Below the pieces are notes generated by a model that was given only the letters and a program-made list of their open reading frames with translations, was not told the origin of the DNA and searched no databases. This document shows positions 9,029-18,134 of a stretch of 64,000 nt of DNA, in pieces. The DNA is from Palsa-360 sp963719875 (GTDB lineage: Bacteria > Acidobacteriota > Terriglobia > Acidiferrales > UBA7541). Numbering within the stretch: position 1 is the first letter of the stretch; the number at the start of each line of letters is the position of its first letter. Position numbers and translations under genes: made by a program. The stretch lies in assembly GCA_963719875.1 (NCBI GenBank), contig CAVRDJ010000004.1:1550001-1614000 (forward strand), read 5' to 3'.

Positions 9029-10098
9029 ACTTGGCTGTGAATCATTTCCGTACAATGTTCGAGAAACCTCCCGGGCCATAGCCAAACACAAAGACTAACG
9101 GCCCAAGTTCAACCTATATATGGACGCTTCGGTCCACGTTCCGCTCAGAGTTCCCTGTATGCCGGAACGCTTCCTTCTTCTGCCAACCATTCCTCCTTTT
9201 TTGCTGCCTACAGCCACCGTCACACCGTTCGGCCTGATGTCACTCGTATTAACGCCGCCGCCGCTTAGCGAACCTCCTTGTGCTGGTCATCCAACTGCGA
9301 CGCCAGTGTTGCGACATTCTTCAAGGAAACGTGAACCCCGCCGATGGGCATGTAATCGCCTACTCTCTCGCAAACGCTCCAGTAATTTTTGGCACGGTTG
9401 GCCGTCGAAGAAAACCTCGCCACGCGCGATCCGCACGGCGGGATTCGACTCTGGCCTGTCGGAAACAACAGCCGTGTAGCCGTTGATCTTGTTGCCTCCA
9501 AGAAAATCTTCGTCGCGGATATAGCTCAAAACGCGGCCGAACACATTGGCCGCGTCGCGGACGACGCCACATTCTTTGAGCTTCGAGTAAGTTTGCGCTA
9601 TGTCGCGGTCCCCCGCGTCGGATTTCCAAGCAATACTTTTTCGCATCACAGGCTGATATCGAGCACCTAATTAGAAGGTGGATGGAAGCTGCAGACGAGA
9701 CAGAGCGGCTAAAACAAAAAGCAATTAGCTGCGGCGCATCTCTATGAAAATAAAGACGAAAGCGACAAAATTGGATTTTGCCGCTACGGCTGCCAGCGTT
9801 GTCAGCCAAGCCATAGCCTCCCGAACAACGAGCGGATTGTTACAATCGTTGAGCAACCTATCGGGATCAATTGCAGATCGTGAGCCCTTCCATGCTTCAG
9901 CGAACCGCTTCGCCGTCAAGTCAAATTCCGCGACCGCAATGTTCTCTTAGATCTCCGCGATTTCGGCTTGAAGGAAGCGACGCGCGCCCCAATATGATAA
10001 GGCCAAGTTCTCGATTTCGCAATGAATCCTCTTGTCTTGTTCCTTTTTTCCCTGAAACTTAGTCTTCTGAGAACTTAGCTACTAGACTTATGCCGCTA
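9029..10098. other. Gene-poor region with weak minus-strand frames
   Basis: About 1.07 kb between convergent genes. Two minus-strand frames look slightly protein-like. One, at 9287-9649 (120 codons), contains DIAQTYSKLKECGVV and ARGEVFFDGQPC. The other, at 9725-9919 (64 codons, TTG start), has a hydrophobic C-terminus. Neither has a clear ribosome-binding site or a family I recognise, and overlapping plus-strand frames are equally long. They may be eroded genes. Confidence 0.4.
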
Positions 10099-12588
10099 CT
10101 AGTGTTGTTGCGATTGGTCGCCCTGATTCTTCTTCTCGCGGGCTAGTCTGTCTTTCGTTTCCTGTGGCGTTTCCTTCGGCGGCTGGTTTGCTTGTGGATG
10201 CGCCGCTGAATTCGGTGGCGGGACATTCGTGGGCCGCACGTTGTTCGGCTGGCCCTGATTCGAACGATCTGGGGGCCGGTTGTTCTGCGCCGGCGGCGCG
10301 TTGTTGACAGGTGCGTTCGCCGCTGGATTTGGTGGCGGCACATTCGTGGGTCGCACATTGTTCGGCTGGCCTTGATTTGAACGATCCGGGGGCCGGTCGT
10401 TCCGAGCCGGCGGCGCGTTGTTGACAGGTGCGTTTGCCGCTGGATTTGGTGGCGGCACATTCGTGGGTCGCACATTGTTCGGCTGGCCCTGATTCGAACG
10501 ATCCGGGGGCCGGTCGTTCCGAGCCGGCGGCGCATTGTTGACAGGTGCATTCGTCGCTGGACTTGGCGGCGGCACATTCGACGGTCGCACATTGTTCGGC
10601 TGGCCTTGATTTGAACGATCCGGGGGCCGGTCGTTCCGAGCCGGCGGCGCGTTGTTGACAGGTGCATTCGCCGCTGGACTTGGCGGCGGCACATTCGACG
10701 GTCGGACATTCGCCGGCTGGCCCTGATTTGAACGATCCGGGGACCGGTCGTTCCGAGCCGGCGGCGCGTTGTTGACAGGTGCATTCGCCGCTGGACTTGG
10801 TGGCGGCACATTCGTGGGCCGCACGTTGTTCGGCTGGCCCTGATTCGAACGATCTGGGGGCCGGTTGTTCTGCGCCGGCGGCGCGTTGTTGACAGGTGCA
10901 TTCGCCGCTGGATTCGGAGGCGGCGCATTGGTGGGCCGCACAATGTTCGGCTGGCTTCCCGGCTGGTTAGAGTTCGCTATCGCCGGCTTACCAGGAGGCG
11001 CCTGTCTAACTAGCGGCTGCGCTGGCGGGGCATTTGCCGGCCGCAAATTTTGGACTTCGGTTTTTGCCAGCGGTTGACCTGGGTGCGCTGCGAGCGATTG
11101 CTGCTGCTTTTCGAACGGCACAGGGGGTGGTGGGGGCGGTGTCTTGGCGACAACAGTGCGGGCGGCAACAGCCGCAGGGGGGTGGGCTATTCGTGCATCA
11201 TTAGGTGCCGAAGTTCCAAGGACACTGCTCTTGGTTGGAACGAACGCAGCCCTCGAATTGACAGGAGCCGAGGCGATCTGCTGCGCGTCCACCCTGACCG
11301 CGGCTCTGGCGACTGGCTGGGCATTGGTAAATGCGCTCTGCGGAACAGCGGTGACCCCGCCGGGTACCGTTTTGTTGACGTACGTAATTTCCGTTCGATT
11401 CGTGGTGTTGTTGTTAATGTTCGTCACTTGAGTATTGTAGACATTCGTGATGGTCGTGTTGTTGACGGTCGTGTTGCTGACGTTGACGCGGTTCACGTAG
11501 GCGCGGCTGGTGTTGTATCCGGGCACATAAACTTCTCTCGGGCCCAGGGGAAACCACCCCACATCGCCACCGCCTCCACCAACTGAAATCGCCAAGCCGA
11601 AACGCGGCCCGCCAATGAAAGCCACAAGTGCCGGTGCGTAGACGGGCCGGACAGCGACCGGGCCGGGCACCCAGCCCCAACTTCCCTCGACGTTTACCCA
11701 ACGGCCATAGTGAAACGGCGCGTAGCCCCATGGCTCGTCATCGACCCAGGTCCAGCCCCAGGGCGAAATCCACGCCCAGTGACCGTCTCGATAGGGGGCC
11801 CATCCGGCGGCAACCCTGGGCACCCAAATGTCACCGTAGTTCGGAACAGACCGCCAGGTGCCGTTGTCGTCCAGGTCCTCGTAGCCAACGACATCGTGCG
11901 AGACGTACCGCGCCGATCGCGAGCCATCATCGTGGCGGTCGCGGTCTTGGCTCCAACTGTCAAACTCATCGTTGTCGGCCGACCTGTAAATATCTGCTTG
12001 GAGAGAATCTGTGCCGGTGAACGTGCCGCTCAGTCCCGAATTAACAGTGTAGGTCCGGCCTCCTCCGGTGGCTTCTCCCTGGCCCGAACGTACGATCACG
12101 ATGGTCGAGTTCCCGTCTTCGCTCGCCTGAATTCGGTACTGGCCCGGTTGTAGGATCGAAAATGCCAAATTCGGCGCATCCACCTCAAGGATTTCGTCGG
12201 GGTCGACCCGCTTGACGCGGATGTTGAGCGTCCCTTCCGAGAGCTGGACTTGAACGGTGCGGTCATCCAGGTTCAAGAAGGAAAAACCAGTGTTGGTGTC
12301 TAAACGAATCGTCGCCGAACCAATATGCATTTCTGCGCGTGCGCCGTTGTCTGCCCACAGCCTGTCGCCCGTTGTCATAGGTCGGTTCACAACAGCCGGA
12401 ACCCAATCCGTTTCGCCGGCAGGCTGAAAGGAAACTGAACCGCGAAGATAGTTCAAGCGGGCCACACGGCCCGGCGGGTCGTCATCATCCGCTGCGGCTC
12501 GTTGCGGGTACGCGAAAGTCACGAAGGCTGACACTAAAAGTGCACAAATCCAAATTAAGATCTTTTTCGGTCCTGCGTTCGTGGCCAT
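10099..12588 (-). CDS. FecR/DUF6600-type secreted protein with Pro/Asn-rich tandem repeat tail
   Basis: An 829-residue exported protein. A signal peptide occupies about residues 1-33 (hydrophobic IWICALLVSAFVTFA). Residues about 40-180 form a FecR-like beta domain (RVARLNYLRGSVSFQPAGE, GDRLWADNGARAEMHIG). Next comes an aromatic DUF6600-like module with repeated Trp/Gly/Tyr motifs (GWAPYRDGHWAWISPWGW, WGYAPFHYGRWV). The last 300 or so residues are low complexity, ending in six full 39-residue Pro/Asn/Arg repeats and a partial seventh. Such proteins are frequent in Acidobacteria and are thought to be envelope-associated; the biochemical role is unknown. FecR similarity here does not imply sigma-factor signalling, because no ECF sigma gene lies nearby. 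A GGGGGA ribosome-binding site precedes the ATG. Confidence 0.82.
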   Translation of the reverse strand: MATNAGPKKILIWICALLVSAFVTFAYPQRAAADDDDPPGRVARLNYLRGSVSFQPAGETDWVPAVVNRPMTTGDRLWADNGARAEMHIGSATIRLDTNTGFSFLNLDDRTVQVQLSEGTLNIRVKRVDPDEILEVDAPNLAFSILQPGQYRIQASEDGNSTIVIVRSGQGEATGGGRTYTVNSGLSGTFTGTDSLQADIYRSADNDEFDSWSQDRDRHDDGSRSARYVSHDVVGYEDLDDNGTWRSVPNYGDIWVPRVAAGWAPYRDGHWAWISPWGWTWVDDEPWGYAPFHYGRWVNVEGSWGWVPGPVAVRPVYAPALVAFIGGPRFGLAISVGGGGGDVGWFPLGPREVYVPGYNTSRAYVNRVNVSNTTVNNTTITNVYNTQVTNINNNTTNRTEITYVNKTVPGGVTAVPQSAFTNAQPVARAAVRVDAQQIASAPVNSRAAFVPTKSSVLGTSAPNDARIAHPPAAVAARTVVAKTPPPPPPVPFEKQQQSLAAHPGQPLAKTEVQNLRPANAPPAQPLVRQAPPGKPAIANSNQPGSQPNIVRPTNAPPPNPAANAPVNNAPPAQNNRPPDRSNQGQPNNVRPTNVPPPSPAANAPVNNAPPARNDRSPDRSNQGQPANVRPSNVPPPSPAANAPVNNAPPARNDRPPDRSNQGQPNNVRPSNVPPPSPATNAPVNNAPPARNDRPPDRSNQGQPNNVRPTNVPPPNPAANAPVNNAPPARNDRPPDRSNQGQPNNVRPTNVPPPNPAANAPVNNAPPAQNNRPPDRSNQGQPNNVRPTNVPPPNSAAHPQANQPPKETPQETKDRLAREKKNQGDQSQQH
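10177..10944 (-). repeat. Coding tandem repeat, 117-bp period, 6.5 copies
   Basis: Within the FecR/DUF6600 gene, a 117-bp unit encoding 39 residues (core NVRPTNVPPP, then NAPVNNAPPA, then RSNQGQP) is repeated six times, plus a 22-residue partial copy. The spacing between equivalent positions at 10224 and 10341 is exactly 117. Copies differ by a few codons (Thr/Ser, Asn/Ser, Gln-Asn/Arg-Asp), with no indels, so the array likely expands and contracts by recombination. Confidence 0.95.
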
Positions 12589-12896
12589 AAATCCCCCGTC
12601 GTCGGTATTTATTTAGTTGTTTGAATGGTAGGACCCACGGAAGCAGATGTCTGTACTGTATTGTACGTATATTCTGCCGGCCCGTAATTGCTTTTTTGTA
12701 CCTTGACATATGGGCCCGAGCGAAATGAATAGGAGCAAGCCTTGTGGCTCGCGCCAGACTTGTGGGGATTAGACCTGTTAGCGAACTAGACTGAGGGAAC
12801 TCTTTGAATCCACGCGATCGTATTGCTCTTTGCGGTCAGCTCGGCGATCAACTCAATTCGAATGACTCGAAGGCTGTCGAGAGTCTGTGATGGTCG
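12589..12896. other. Intergenic region upstream of the FecR/DUF6600 gene
   Basis: No supported gene. The segment next to 12588 should hold the promoter of the FecR/DUF6600 gene, but no clear -35/-10 pair was identified. Confidence 0.4.
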
Positions 12897-13115
12897 TCAC
12901 GTTCTAGATCTGGTGGAAAACCTCCCGCCGCCCGCTGGGATCAAGGGCTGGTGCATGTGAAGCGCGACCGCGGCTGCGCTGCGAATCTGGGTAAAGTCGA
13001 AGCCTTTCTCGGCGGGGAATACCCGTCGTTCGCGCTGTTGGACGGCCTGTTCGAGCAGCTGTTCGGACTCGCAAATGTTGGGTAGACCGTCAATGAACTC
13101 GGGGAGGATTTCCAT
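12897..13115 (-). pseudogene. Truncated GH57-type glycoside hydrolase (N-terminal fragment)
   Basis: From an ATG at 13115 the minus strand encodes MEILPEFIDGLPNI followed by FDFTQIRSAAAVALHMHQP, ending LIPAGGG. HMHQP resembles the start of the catalytic domain in GH57 alpha-glucan hydrolases/transferases. After GGG only eight unrelated residues precede a stop, so most of the expected several-hundred-residue enzyme is missing. It follows directly on the glycogen-synthase remnant, the order expected of a former glycogen-metabolism operon. The assignment rests on a short segment and on memory of the family, so it is moderately sure. Confidence 0.6.
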
Positions 13116-13170
13116 AATCGAACTCCGATCAACTTCTTCATTCCAGAGAAAGCGCTCACGTCGATTCCAG

Positions 13171-13445
13171 TCATTTGCGACGAATGTACTCGTAAGTGTT
13201 CAAGTAGTGTTGGCTGGATGATTCCACGAAGAATCGTACCGCATCCCGTTCACCATGAGCATACGGAATTCCTCGGTGTAGGAATACCAAAGCCCAAACG
13301 CCCGGCACACGGCCGACTCGATCCCTGAATTATCCGGCTCGTTGAAGACGTAGCCATTTCGCCTCTCATAAGGACATTGCGAATAGTCGCGGTCCCTAAC
13401 TGAATCGGCGAGCACGCCGATTGGAGGGCGCAAGTCCCTCGGATA
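13171..13445 (-). pseudogene. Glycogen synthase (GT5) C-terminal remnant
   Basis: The minus strand reads GVLADSVRDRDYS, then RNGYVFNEPDNSGIESAV, then EEFRMLMVNGMRYDSSWNHP. This matches the C-terminal part of bacterial glycogen/starch synthases (GlgA, GT5). After WNHP the frame ends early, but a shift by one base gives a tail like QHYLNTYEYIRRK and a stop at 13171-13173, just as in intact GlgA, so a one-base deletion occurred. Sequence upstream of GVLADS is no longer GlgA-like. The enzyme would have used ADP-glucose to extend glycogen; this copy cannot. Confidence 0.65.
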
Positions 13446-14321
13446 AGCCGGGGCTGGGCCTTTCCCTAGCGCCCTGATTCCACCAAACTCAATTTCGTAG
13501 CCCGTGGCGCAGCCACCGACTCGGGTATAAACGGACACATAGCCAGCGCGGGAACGGAATAGCTGATTCACTGCCCTCGGGATCAGGAAATCTTAACGTC
13601 CAGCTGTGGCGGCAGCGGTTGCCATTTGCGCATCCGCTGCGTGCGCTCAAGCTGAATCAGCGTCGGGTCATATATCTCTTCTATCTCTTCCAAGTAACTC
13701 TCATAGCCACGCGACAACTTTCGGTGAGCGAGATTCCGATGTTGTGGGCGCCCAGGCCGGGTTCCGCCACGTCTTTTGCACCGAGTATCCCCGAAACCGC
13801 CCTGTTTTCGGGCGCCTTGAAAAACGCAAACGACAGAATTCACATGGCTTAGGGGAGTTCGTTCCGCAAAATCGCATTTTTGGTATTTCGGTTCGCTCAT
13901 CCTTGCCTATGTATGCAAATGTGGCTCAGCGAGCACCGCCAGCACTAGAGTACACAAGACCCTTTGTTTGGTCGCACCTAGAGTGCGTCGATCTCCTTCG
14001 GTATTACAAGGGGTAGATTGGCGCGCAGCCTCTCAAGGGAAGAGGAATACAAGATATTTGTGTAGTATATTATAAATTATATACCACATACAGTAATCTA
14101 TATAACGCAGCGCAGAGAGTTCTATTCCTATGCCGCACGTCTGGAAGCGTCTCGGCATCGAATTTCCCGAGTTTGCATGCGGCGTCCTCGGAAAACCATA
14201 CGATCCCTTCAGGGGTAGCTCGAAAGCAAAAAGGAGGACTTGGCTCCGTAATGATCTCTGACTCTCCCTAGGAAGAGCTAGACGGCGGTATACTCTGCTG
14301 ACTCACAATTAAGGGAAGTCC
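13446..14321. other. Decayed region with dispersed repeat and AT-rich palindrome
   Basis: No intact gene. It contains repeat copy A (13551-13615) and an AT-rich imperfect palindrome at 14061-14088 (arms TGT.GTATAT). A 105-codon minus frame at 13583-13900 ends in the repeat (PPQLDVKIS) but is not otherwise protein-like. The base composition around 14050-14110 is far more AT-rich than the surroundings. Confidence 0.5.
13551..13615 (+). repeat. Dispersed 65-bp repeat, copy A
   Basis: Matches 28292-28356 at 58 of 65 positions in the same orientation, with weaker similarity continuing about 40 bases to the left. Core AGCTGATTC, then CTGCCCTCGGGATCAGGAAA. On the minus strand both copies end a reading frame with DVKIS and a stop. 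Confidence 0.85.
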
Positions 14322-14445
14322 GTGGCTATTGTTCTTGGCAAACGTCTCGGACCGTACGAAATCCTCACCCCTCTTGTTGCGGATTGGTTGGGAGAGGTTT
14401 ATAAAGCGCATGATACCCACCTCGATCACATCGTCCCGATTTCGT
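14322..14445 (+). pseudogene. Ser/Thr protein kinase N-terminal remnant
   Basis: The plus-strand sequence MAIVLGKRLGPYEILTPL, followed by GEVYKAHDTHLDHIVPIS, matches the start of PknB-type eukaryotic-like kinases, in which GPYEI, the Gly-rich loop GGMGEVY, RARDTRLDR and VAIK are conserved. Here the glycine loop reads VADWLGEVYKA and the ATP-binding Lys of VAIK is absent. The rest of the kinase is gone, and the next gene starts 49 bases later in a different frame. It is a non-functional fragment. Confidence 0.65.
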
Positions 14446-14493
14446 CTACCGATCGACACATTCCCAGGAGGTTCCGAAACGTGGAGGTTGATC

Positions 14494-15276
14494 ATGAAAT
14501 TTGCAGCGCATATTGCAGTCTTAGGCATGCTTGCGAGTGTGAGTAGTCTTGCGCAAACCAAGCAGACAGATACGAATGCTCATTCTTCACCGGGGAAATT
14601 GGAACGAATGCCGGAATCGTTGGAACTGCGCTACGCGGTGAGCGCTCTTCCCCCACATTTGAGGGGTGGCGCAACCACTTACATACTGGACCCGGTCAAA
14701 GGATACGTTCTGAATAATAAAGGAACCAACGGGATGACTTGCATCGTCGTGCGGAGCGATTGGCAGTATACGGTACGGCCGTTTCGGGACGATATCTTTT
14801 GGCCGGTTTGTTACGACGCCGAAGGGTCGAAAACACTTTTGCAAGATTATATGTACGCCGCCGAATTGAGGGCCCAAGGGATGGAAGCGAAGCAAGTTCA
14901 CGCTGAAGTTACGAAGAGATTTGGGACTGCTGCTTACCCCAATCCTGCCCGGGCCGGAATTGCCTACATGCTTGCTCCAATCATGCGCACCTTCGGAGAT
15001 TCAAAAGTGGTGGATCCTTTTACCATGAACATGCCTCACTATATGTTTTATGCCCCGAACGTTAAAAACGCGGATATAGGCGGGAAGCCCTTTAGTCAGT
15101 ATCCATTTATCTTGAGCATGAGTCCGGGTCGCGACGACGTCATCATTTTGTTCGCTGGCGAAACGGAGAAAGCAAAAATCCTGTTGGAGTCAAAGGATTT
15201 GCTGACTGAGCTTTGTTCCTATCGGGATTTTCTGTGTACGAATGAGAAGACCCGCACGCAGATGCCCAACAACTAG
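14494..15276 (+). CDS. Secreted hypothetical protein
   Basis: A 260-residue protein. The ATG at 14494 is chosen over upstream in-frame starts because GGAGG lies at 14483-14487 and because a clean signal peptide follows (MKFAAHIAVLGMLASVSSLAQ). The mature part has four cysteines in two pairs (near DWQYTVRPF and the C-terminal ELCSYRDFLC) and mixed alpha/beta sequence with YMLAPIMRTFG and PHYMFYAP segments. I do not recognise a named family; similar secreted proteins of unknown function occur in Acidobacteria. It lies between a kinase remnant and a convergent hydrolase gene. Confidence 0.7.
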   Translation: MKFAAHIAVLGMLASVSSLAQTKQTDTNAHSSPGKLERMPESLELRYAVSALPPHLRGGATTYILDPVKGYVLNNKGTNGMTCIVVRSDWQYTVRPFRDDIFWPVCYDAEGSKTLLQDYMYAAELRAQGMEAKQVHAEVTKRFGTAAYPNPARAGIAYMLAPIMRTFGDSKVVDPFTMNMPHYMFYAPNVKNADIGGKPFSQYPFILSMSPGRDDVIILFAGETEKAKILLESKDLLTELCSYRDFLCTNEKTRTQMPNN

Positions 15277-15382
15277 CATCGGCGCACTCTCCTTGGAAAT
15301 ACTAAATGACACCGACATCCTCTGGCGAGCCCCTTCGCATTTCTCTCGGACCAGATTTTCCAGGCGCCCCCGATTTCGGAGA

Positions 15383-17353
15383 TTACTTCGTTGCCGGACG
15401 ATTCAGGCCATCCACCGGCATCAAGGGTAGATTGACGTGCGAAGGGTGATCCTTGTCGTGGTAGACAATGTTGTTCGCCACCACTTCGTGTGTCTGATAT
15501 CCTGGCCGCTCTCCGGTGTTCGGGTTGATATCGAAGAATGGGAAGTTACTGCTGGAAATATCGACCCGAATGCGATGACCTTTTTTGAAATGGTTGGCCA
15601 CGCCCAAAAGATCAATCGTGACCTTGCGAATCTCGCCCGTCTTGAGCAGCTGCGGTTTCGCAGGGTCAGTAGCGGAGCGCGCGCGAATGATGCGATCCTC
15701 CAGATTCATGGCAAATCCCCAAGGATAGTCGCGATTGGGCGAACTCACGTCCACCAGTTTGGCGGTGAAATCCGTGTCCGGCGCCGAAGAGGAAATCCAG
15801 AGATCCACCGTTACGGGGCCAGCGATTACCACGTCGGAGTCCAGCAGCGGAGTCTGGAAAGTCAGAACATCGCGGCGTGACGAGAGCGGCAGGTCATTGT
15901 CGCAAAACGGAATCTTAAGGCTACACCTCTGATCGCGCGGACCATCGGGACTGAAATTCTTTCCGGAGTCGATCTGGCCACCAATCGTCGGCACGGGATG
16001 GTGAGGATCGAATGCATACGCAGAAGGCGCTTCGTCACAAGGGGCCTTTTCGCTCAGGCTACCGTCAACGTGCAAATAAAACAGGTGGGATGCGGCTTCC
16101 GGGGGAGGCCAAGCGGTAGTTGCGAGCCACTGCCCGCCATCATCCATGCGCCCACTTAGTAGGGTGCGTAGGCCGCTGCCTCCGCCCATCACGAACACAT
16201 GCACGGGCGGTTCCTCCAATACCCCGGTCTTTTTGCCTTTGAGGACCTGATCAAACCAACGTGCCTCCTGATCGATCATGTACACCTCAGCTGCGGGGCC
16301 GAAGTCCACGTCACCCGAGCCGCGCGTCCCAATATCGTGTACCCAGGGGCCCATCATCAGCTTGGTTGGGGACTTATGACGCGCAGCCATGCCCATGAAA
16401 TTATGCAGCGAGCCATGCTCGAACAGGTCGTACCAGCCGCTCAGGAAATAGATCGGAATATCAGGATACTTGTCGTAGGAGACTTCAAAGTTGTACCCGT
16501 TCTGCTTCCAGTAGTCATCGAACGCGTAGTGATCGATCTGGTCCTGGAACCATTGCTGGTTTATTGGGGACAGCAGCACAGGGGACGCGTTGGGACGGAA
16601 AGGATAGCGAAGCAGCCAGGCTCCCAGATGCTCGTTGCTCAACGCGTCCAACATAGCGGCTCTGAGGGCAGAATCCTTTTCAGCCTCCTGGCTGCTGGAG
16701 GCGAAGGACATCGGGTAGACGAGATTGTGCAACAGGGTGTAGGCCCCGCCTCGGTAGGCGCCTTCCTCGTAATAGTTAGAAGCCCCCACCATAACAAACA
16801 TCGCCGCCAAATGAGGCGGGCGCAACACGGCCAGCGCGTTTTGCACCTGAGAGAGGTACGATTCGCCGAACGTGCCCACCTTGCCGTTTGACCACGGCTG
16901 GCGAGCGGCCCACTCCACGGTGTCATATCCGTCCGGGCCCTCATTGACGTCGAGATAAAAGATTCCTTCGGAGTTGAACCGGCCGCGGCAGTCTTGGAGC
17001 ACGACAACATAGCCGCGGCTGGCAAAGTAGGTGGCCGGGTTCTGCCGATTCTGCTGTTCTGGAGTCATTGTGCCGTCTGGCGGGGGTGTTGGATTCTTTC
17101 CGTAAGGGGTGCGTGATACCAGGACAGGAAACCTGCCCGGGAATGGTGCTCCATCTTTCGTTGGATAGTAGATATCCGTGGCCAATTTCACCCCATCCCG
17201 CATGGGCACCATCACGTCCTTGACCACCCCGACCCCGTAATTTTCAGGTGAGCCCGGCTGCTCCATTTGGGAGAATGCAAACTGCACCGAACAAATGAGG
17301 ATCAAGAAGATCCCAAGAAAAAGGTAACCTGCCGTCCTTCGGTGATTGCTCAT
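15383..17353 (-). CDS. CocE/NonD-family (X-Pro dipeptidyl-peptidase S15-like) hydrolase
   Basis: A 656-residue exported alpha/beta-hydrolase. A signal peptide (about residues 1-29, YLFLGIFLILICSVQFAFS) is followed by the S15 domain: MRDGVKLATDIYYP, the oxyanion-region GYVVVLQDCRGR, and the nucleophile elbow GTFGESYLSQ (Ser). Asp and His of the triad are probably in GWYDLF and GPWVHD. A C-terminal jelly-roll domain (about 440-650; GPVTVDLWISSSAPDTDF, KKGHRIRVDISSSNFP) is typical of CocE and acyl-ester hydrolases. Family members cleave X-Pro dipeptides, cocaine-type esters or beta-lactam acyl groups; the substrate here is unknown. AGAGGAG precedes the ATG. The export signal and nearby hydrolase and receptor genes suggest a role in nutrient breakdown outside the cytoplasm. 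Confidence 0.9.
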   Translation of the reverse strand: MSNHRRTAGYLFLGIFLILICSVQFAFSQMEQPGSPENYGVGVVKDVMVPMRDGVKLATDIYYPTKDGAPFPGRFPVLVSRTPYGKNPTPPPDGTMTPEQQNRQNPATYFASRGYVVVLQDCRGRFNSEGIFYLDVNEGPDGYDTVEWAARQPWSNGKVGTFGESYLSQVQNALAVLRPPHLAAMFVMVGASNYYEEGAYRGGAYTLLHNLVYPMSFASSSQEAEKDSALRAAMLDALSNEHLGAWLLRYPFRPNASPVLLSPINQQWFQDQIDHYAFDDYWKQNGYNFEVSYDKYPDIPIYFLSGWYDLFEHGSLHNFMGMAARHKSPTKLMMGPWVHDIGTRGSGDVDFGPAAEVYMIDQEARWFDQVLKGKKTGVLEEPPVHVFVMGGGSGLRTLLSGRMDDGGQWLATTAWPPPEAASHLFYLHVDGSLSEKAPCDEAPSAYAFDPHHPVPTIGGQIDSGKNFSPDGPRDQRCSLKIPFCDNDLPLSSRRDVLTFQTPLLDSDVVIAGPVTVDLWISSSAPDTDFTAKLVDVSSPNRDYPWGFAMNLEDRIIRARSATDPAKPQLLKTGEIRKVTIDLLGVANHFKKGHRIRVDISSSNFPFFDINPNTGERPGYQTHEVVANNIVYHDKDHPSHVNLPLMPVDGLNRPATK

Positions 17354-17541
17354 GTCGTACTCCTCTTGCTAATCCGATAATTTGCCGTTGGGATTCTGTT
17401 TGGATTTGCCAGTTGTCTCGGACTGTACACCTCGCCCCTTTGCCTTCAACCGGGATTCCTGATCTATATCTCCGGCTTGAAAGCGTACGCTTCTCCGGCT
17501 GTGGACACAACGAATTTGCCCCCAAAGCAGGCCCCATGACG

Positions 17542-17871
17542 CTAGATGACAAGGCCAAGTCCTTCCATGAGAAGGCCGGTTAGTGTCAAGCCGGTGTTTC
17601 TTTTTCTTACCAGTGGGTTTTTGCGTTTGAGCCGGGCCACTTCGGGGTGAACTTCCGTCGCGATTTGCTCGATGCGACGATCGTATTCCGAGATGCGCCG
17701 GTTCAACGATTCGATCTCCCGCAACAAAGGATCCAAGGCCTCCCGCAACTCCCGGCTCAGCCCCTGGGCGATCTCTCGATTCATCTGCCCGGTGCCGCAC
17801 TTCCGCAGCCGCTCGCCGTACGATTTCGTTAACCTTCGTGCGGCATTCACCAGCGCCGTGCGAGTTCCCAC
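17542..17871 (-). pseudogene. IS110-family transposase remnant
   Basis: The minus strand encodes RTALVNAARRLTKSYGERL, LSRELREALDPLLREIESLN and RRISEYDRRIEQIATEV, a segment typical of the middle of IS110 transposases, between the DEDD catalytic part and the Tnp_20 domain. Sequence after PEVARLKR is unrelated, and neither the N-terminal catalytic nor the C-terminal domain is present. It is a fragment between two hydrolase genes. No element ends could be found. Confidence 0.75.
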
Positions 17872-18134
17872 CGGTGCAGCGCTTGCCCAAATGAAAAAAC
17901 TCTCTACGCTGCTGAAGAGTTGAATTTCCGTGTACAGAAGCTGGAGGTTCAGGTGTCTCGCTGAGGGAGTTCCGCCGACGGCGATTCATTCATAATTCAT
18001 CCATATCGAGTAAGTAACTGAATATTTAATCTTGTGTGCAGCGTTTCCGCAACGCAAACACCGGCGCCAAGATAGCGGATGGCAAGCCTTCTTTTGACTA
18101 AGGGAGACTGAATTACCGACCTGTTGCCTCCCGC

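Noticed and set aside
9287..9649. 120-codon minus-strand frame
   Set aside because: Slightly protein-like, but there is no start signal or family; equally long frames overlap on the other strand.
10143..10943. 266-codon Arg-rich minus-strand frame
   Set aside because: It is an out-of-frame reading of the tandem repeat in the FecR/DUF6600 gene.
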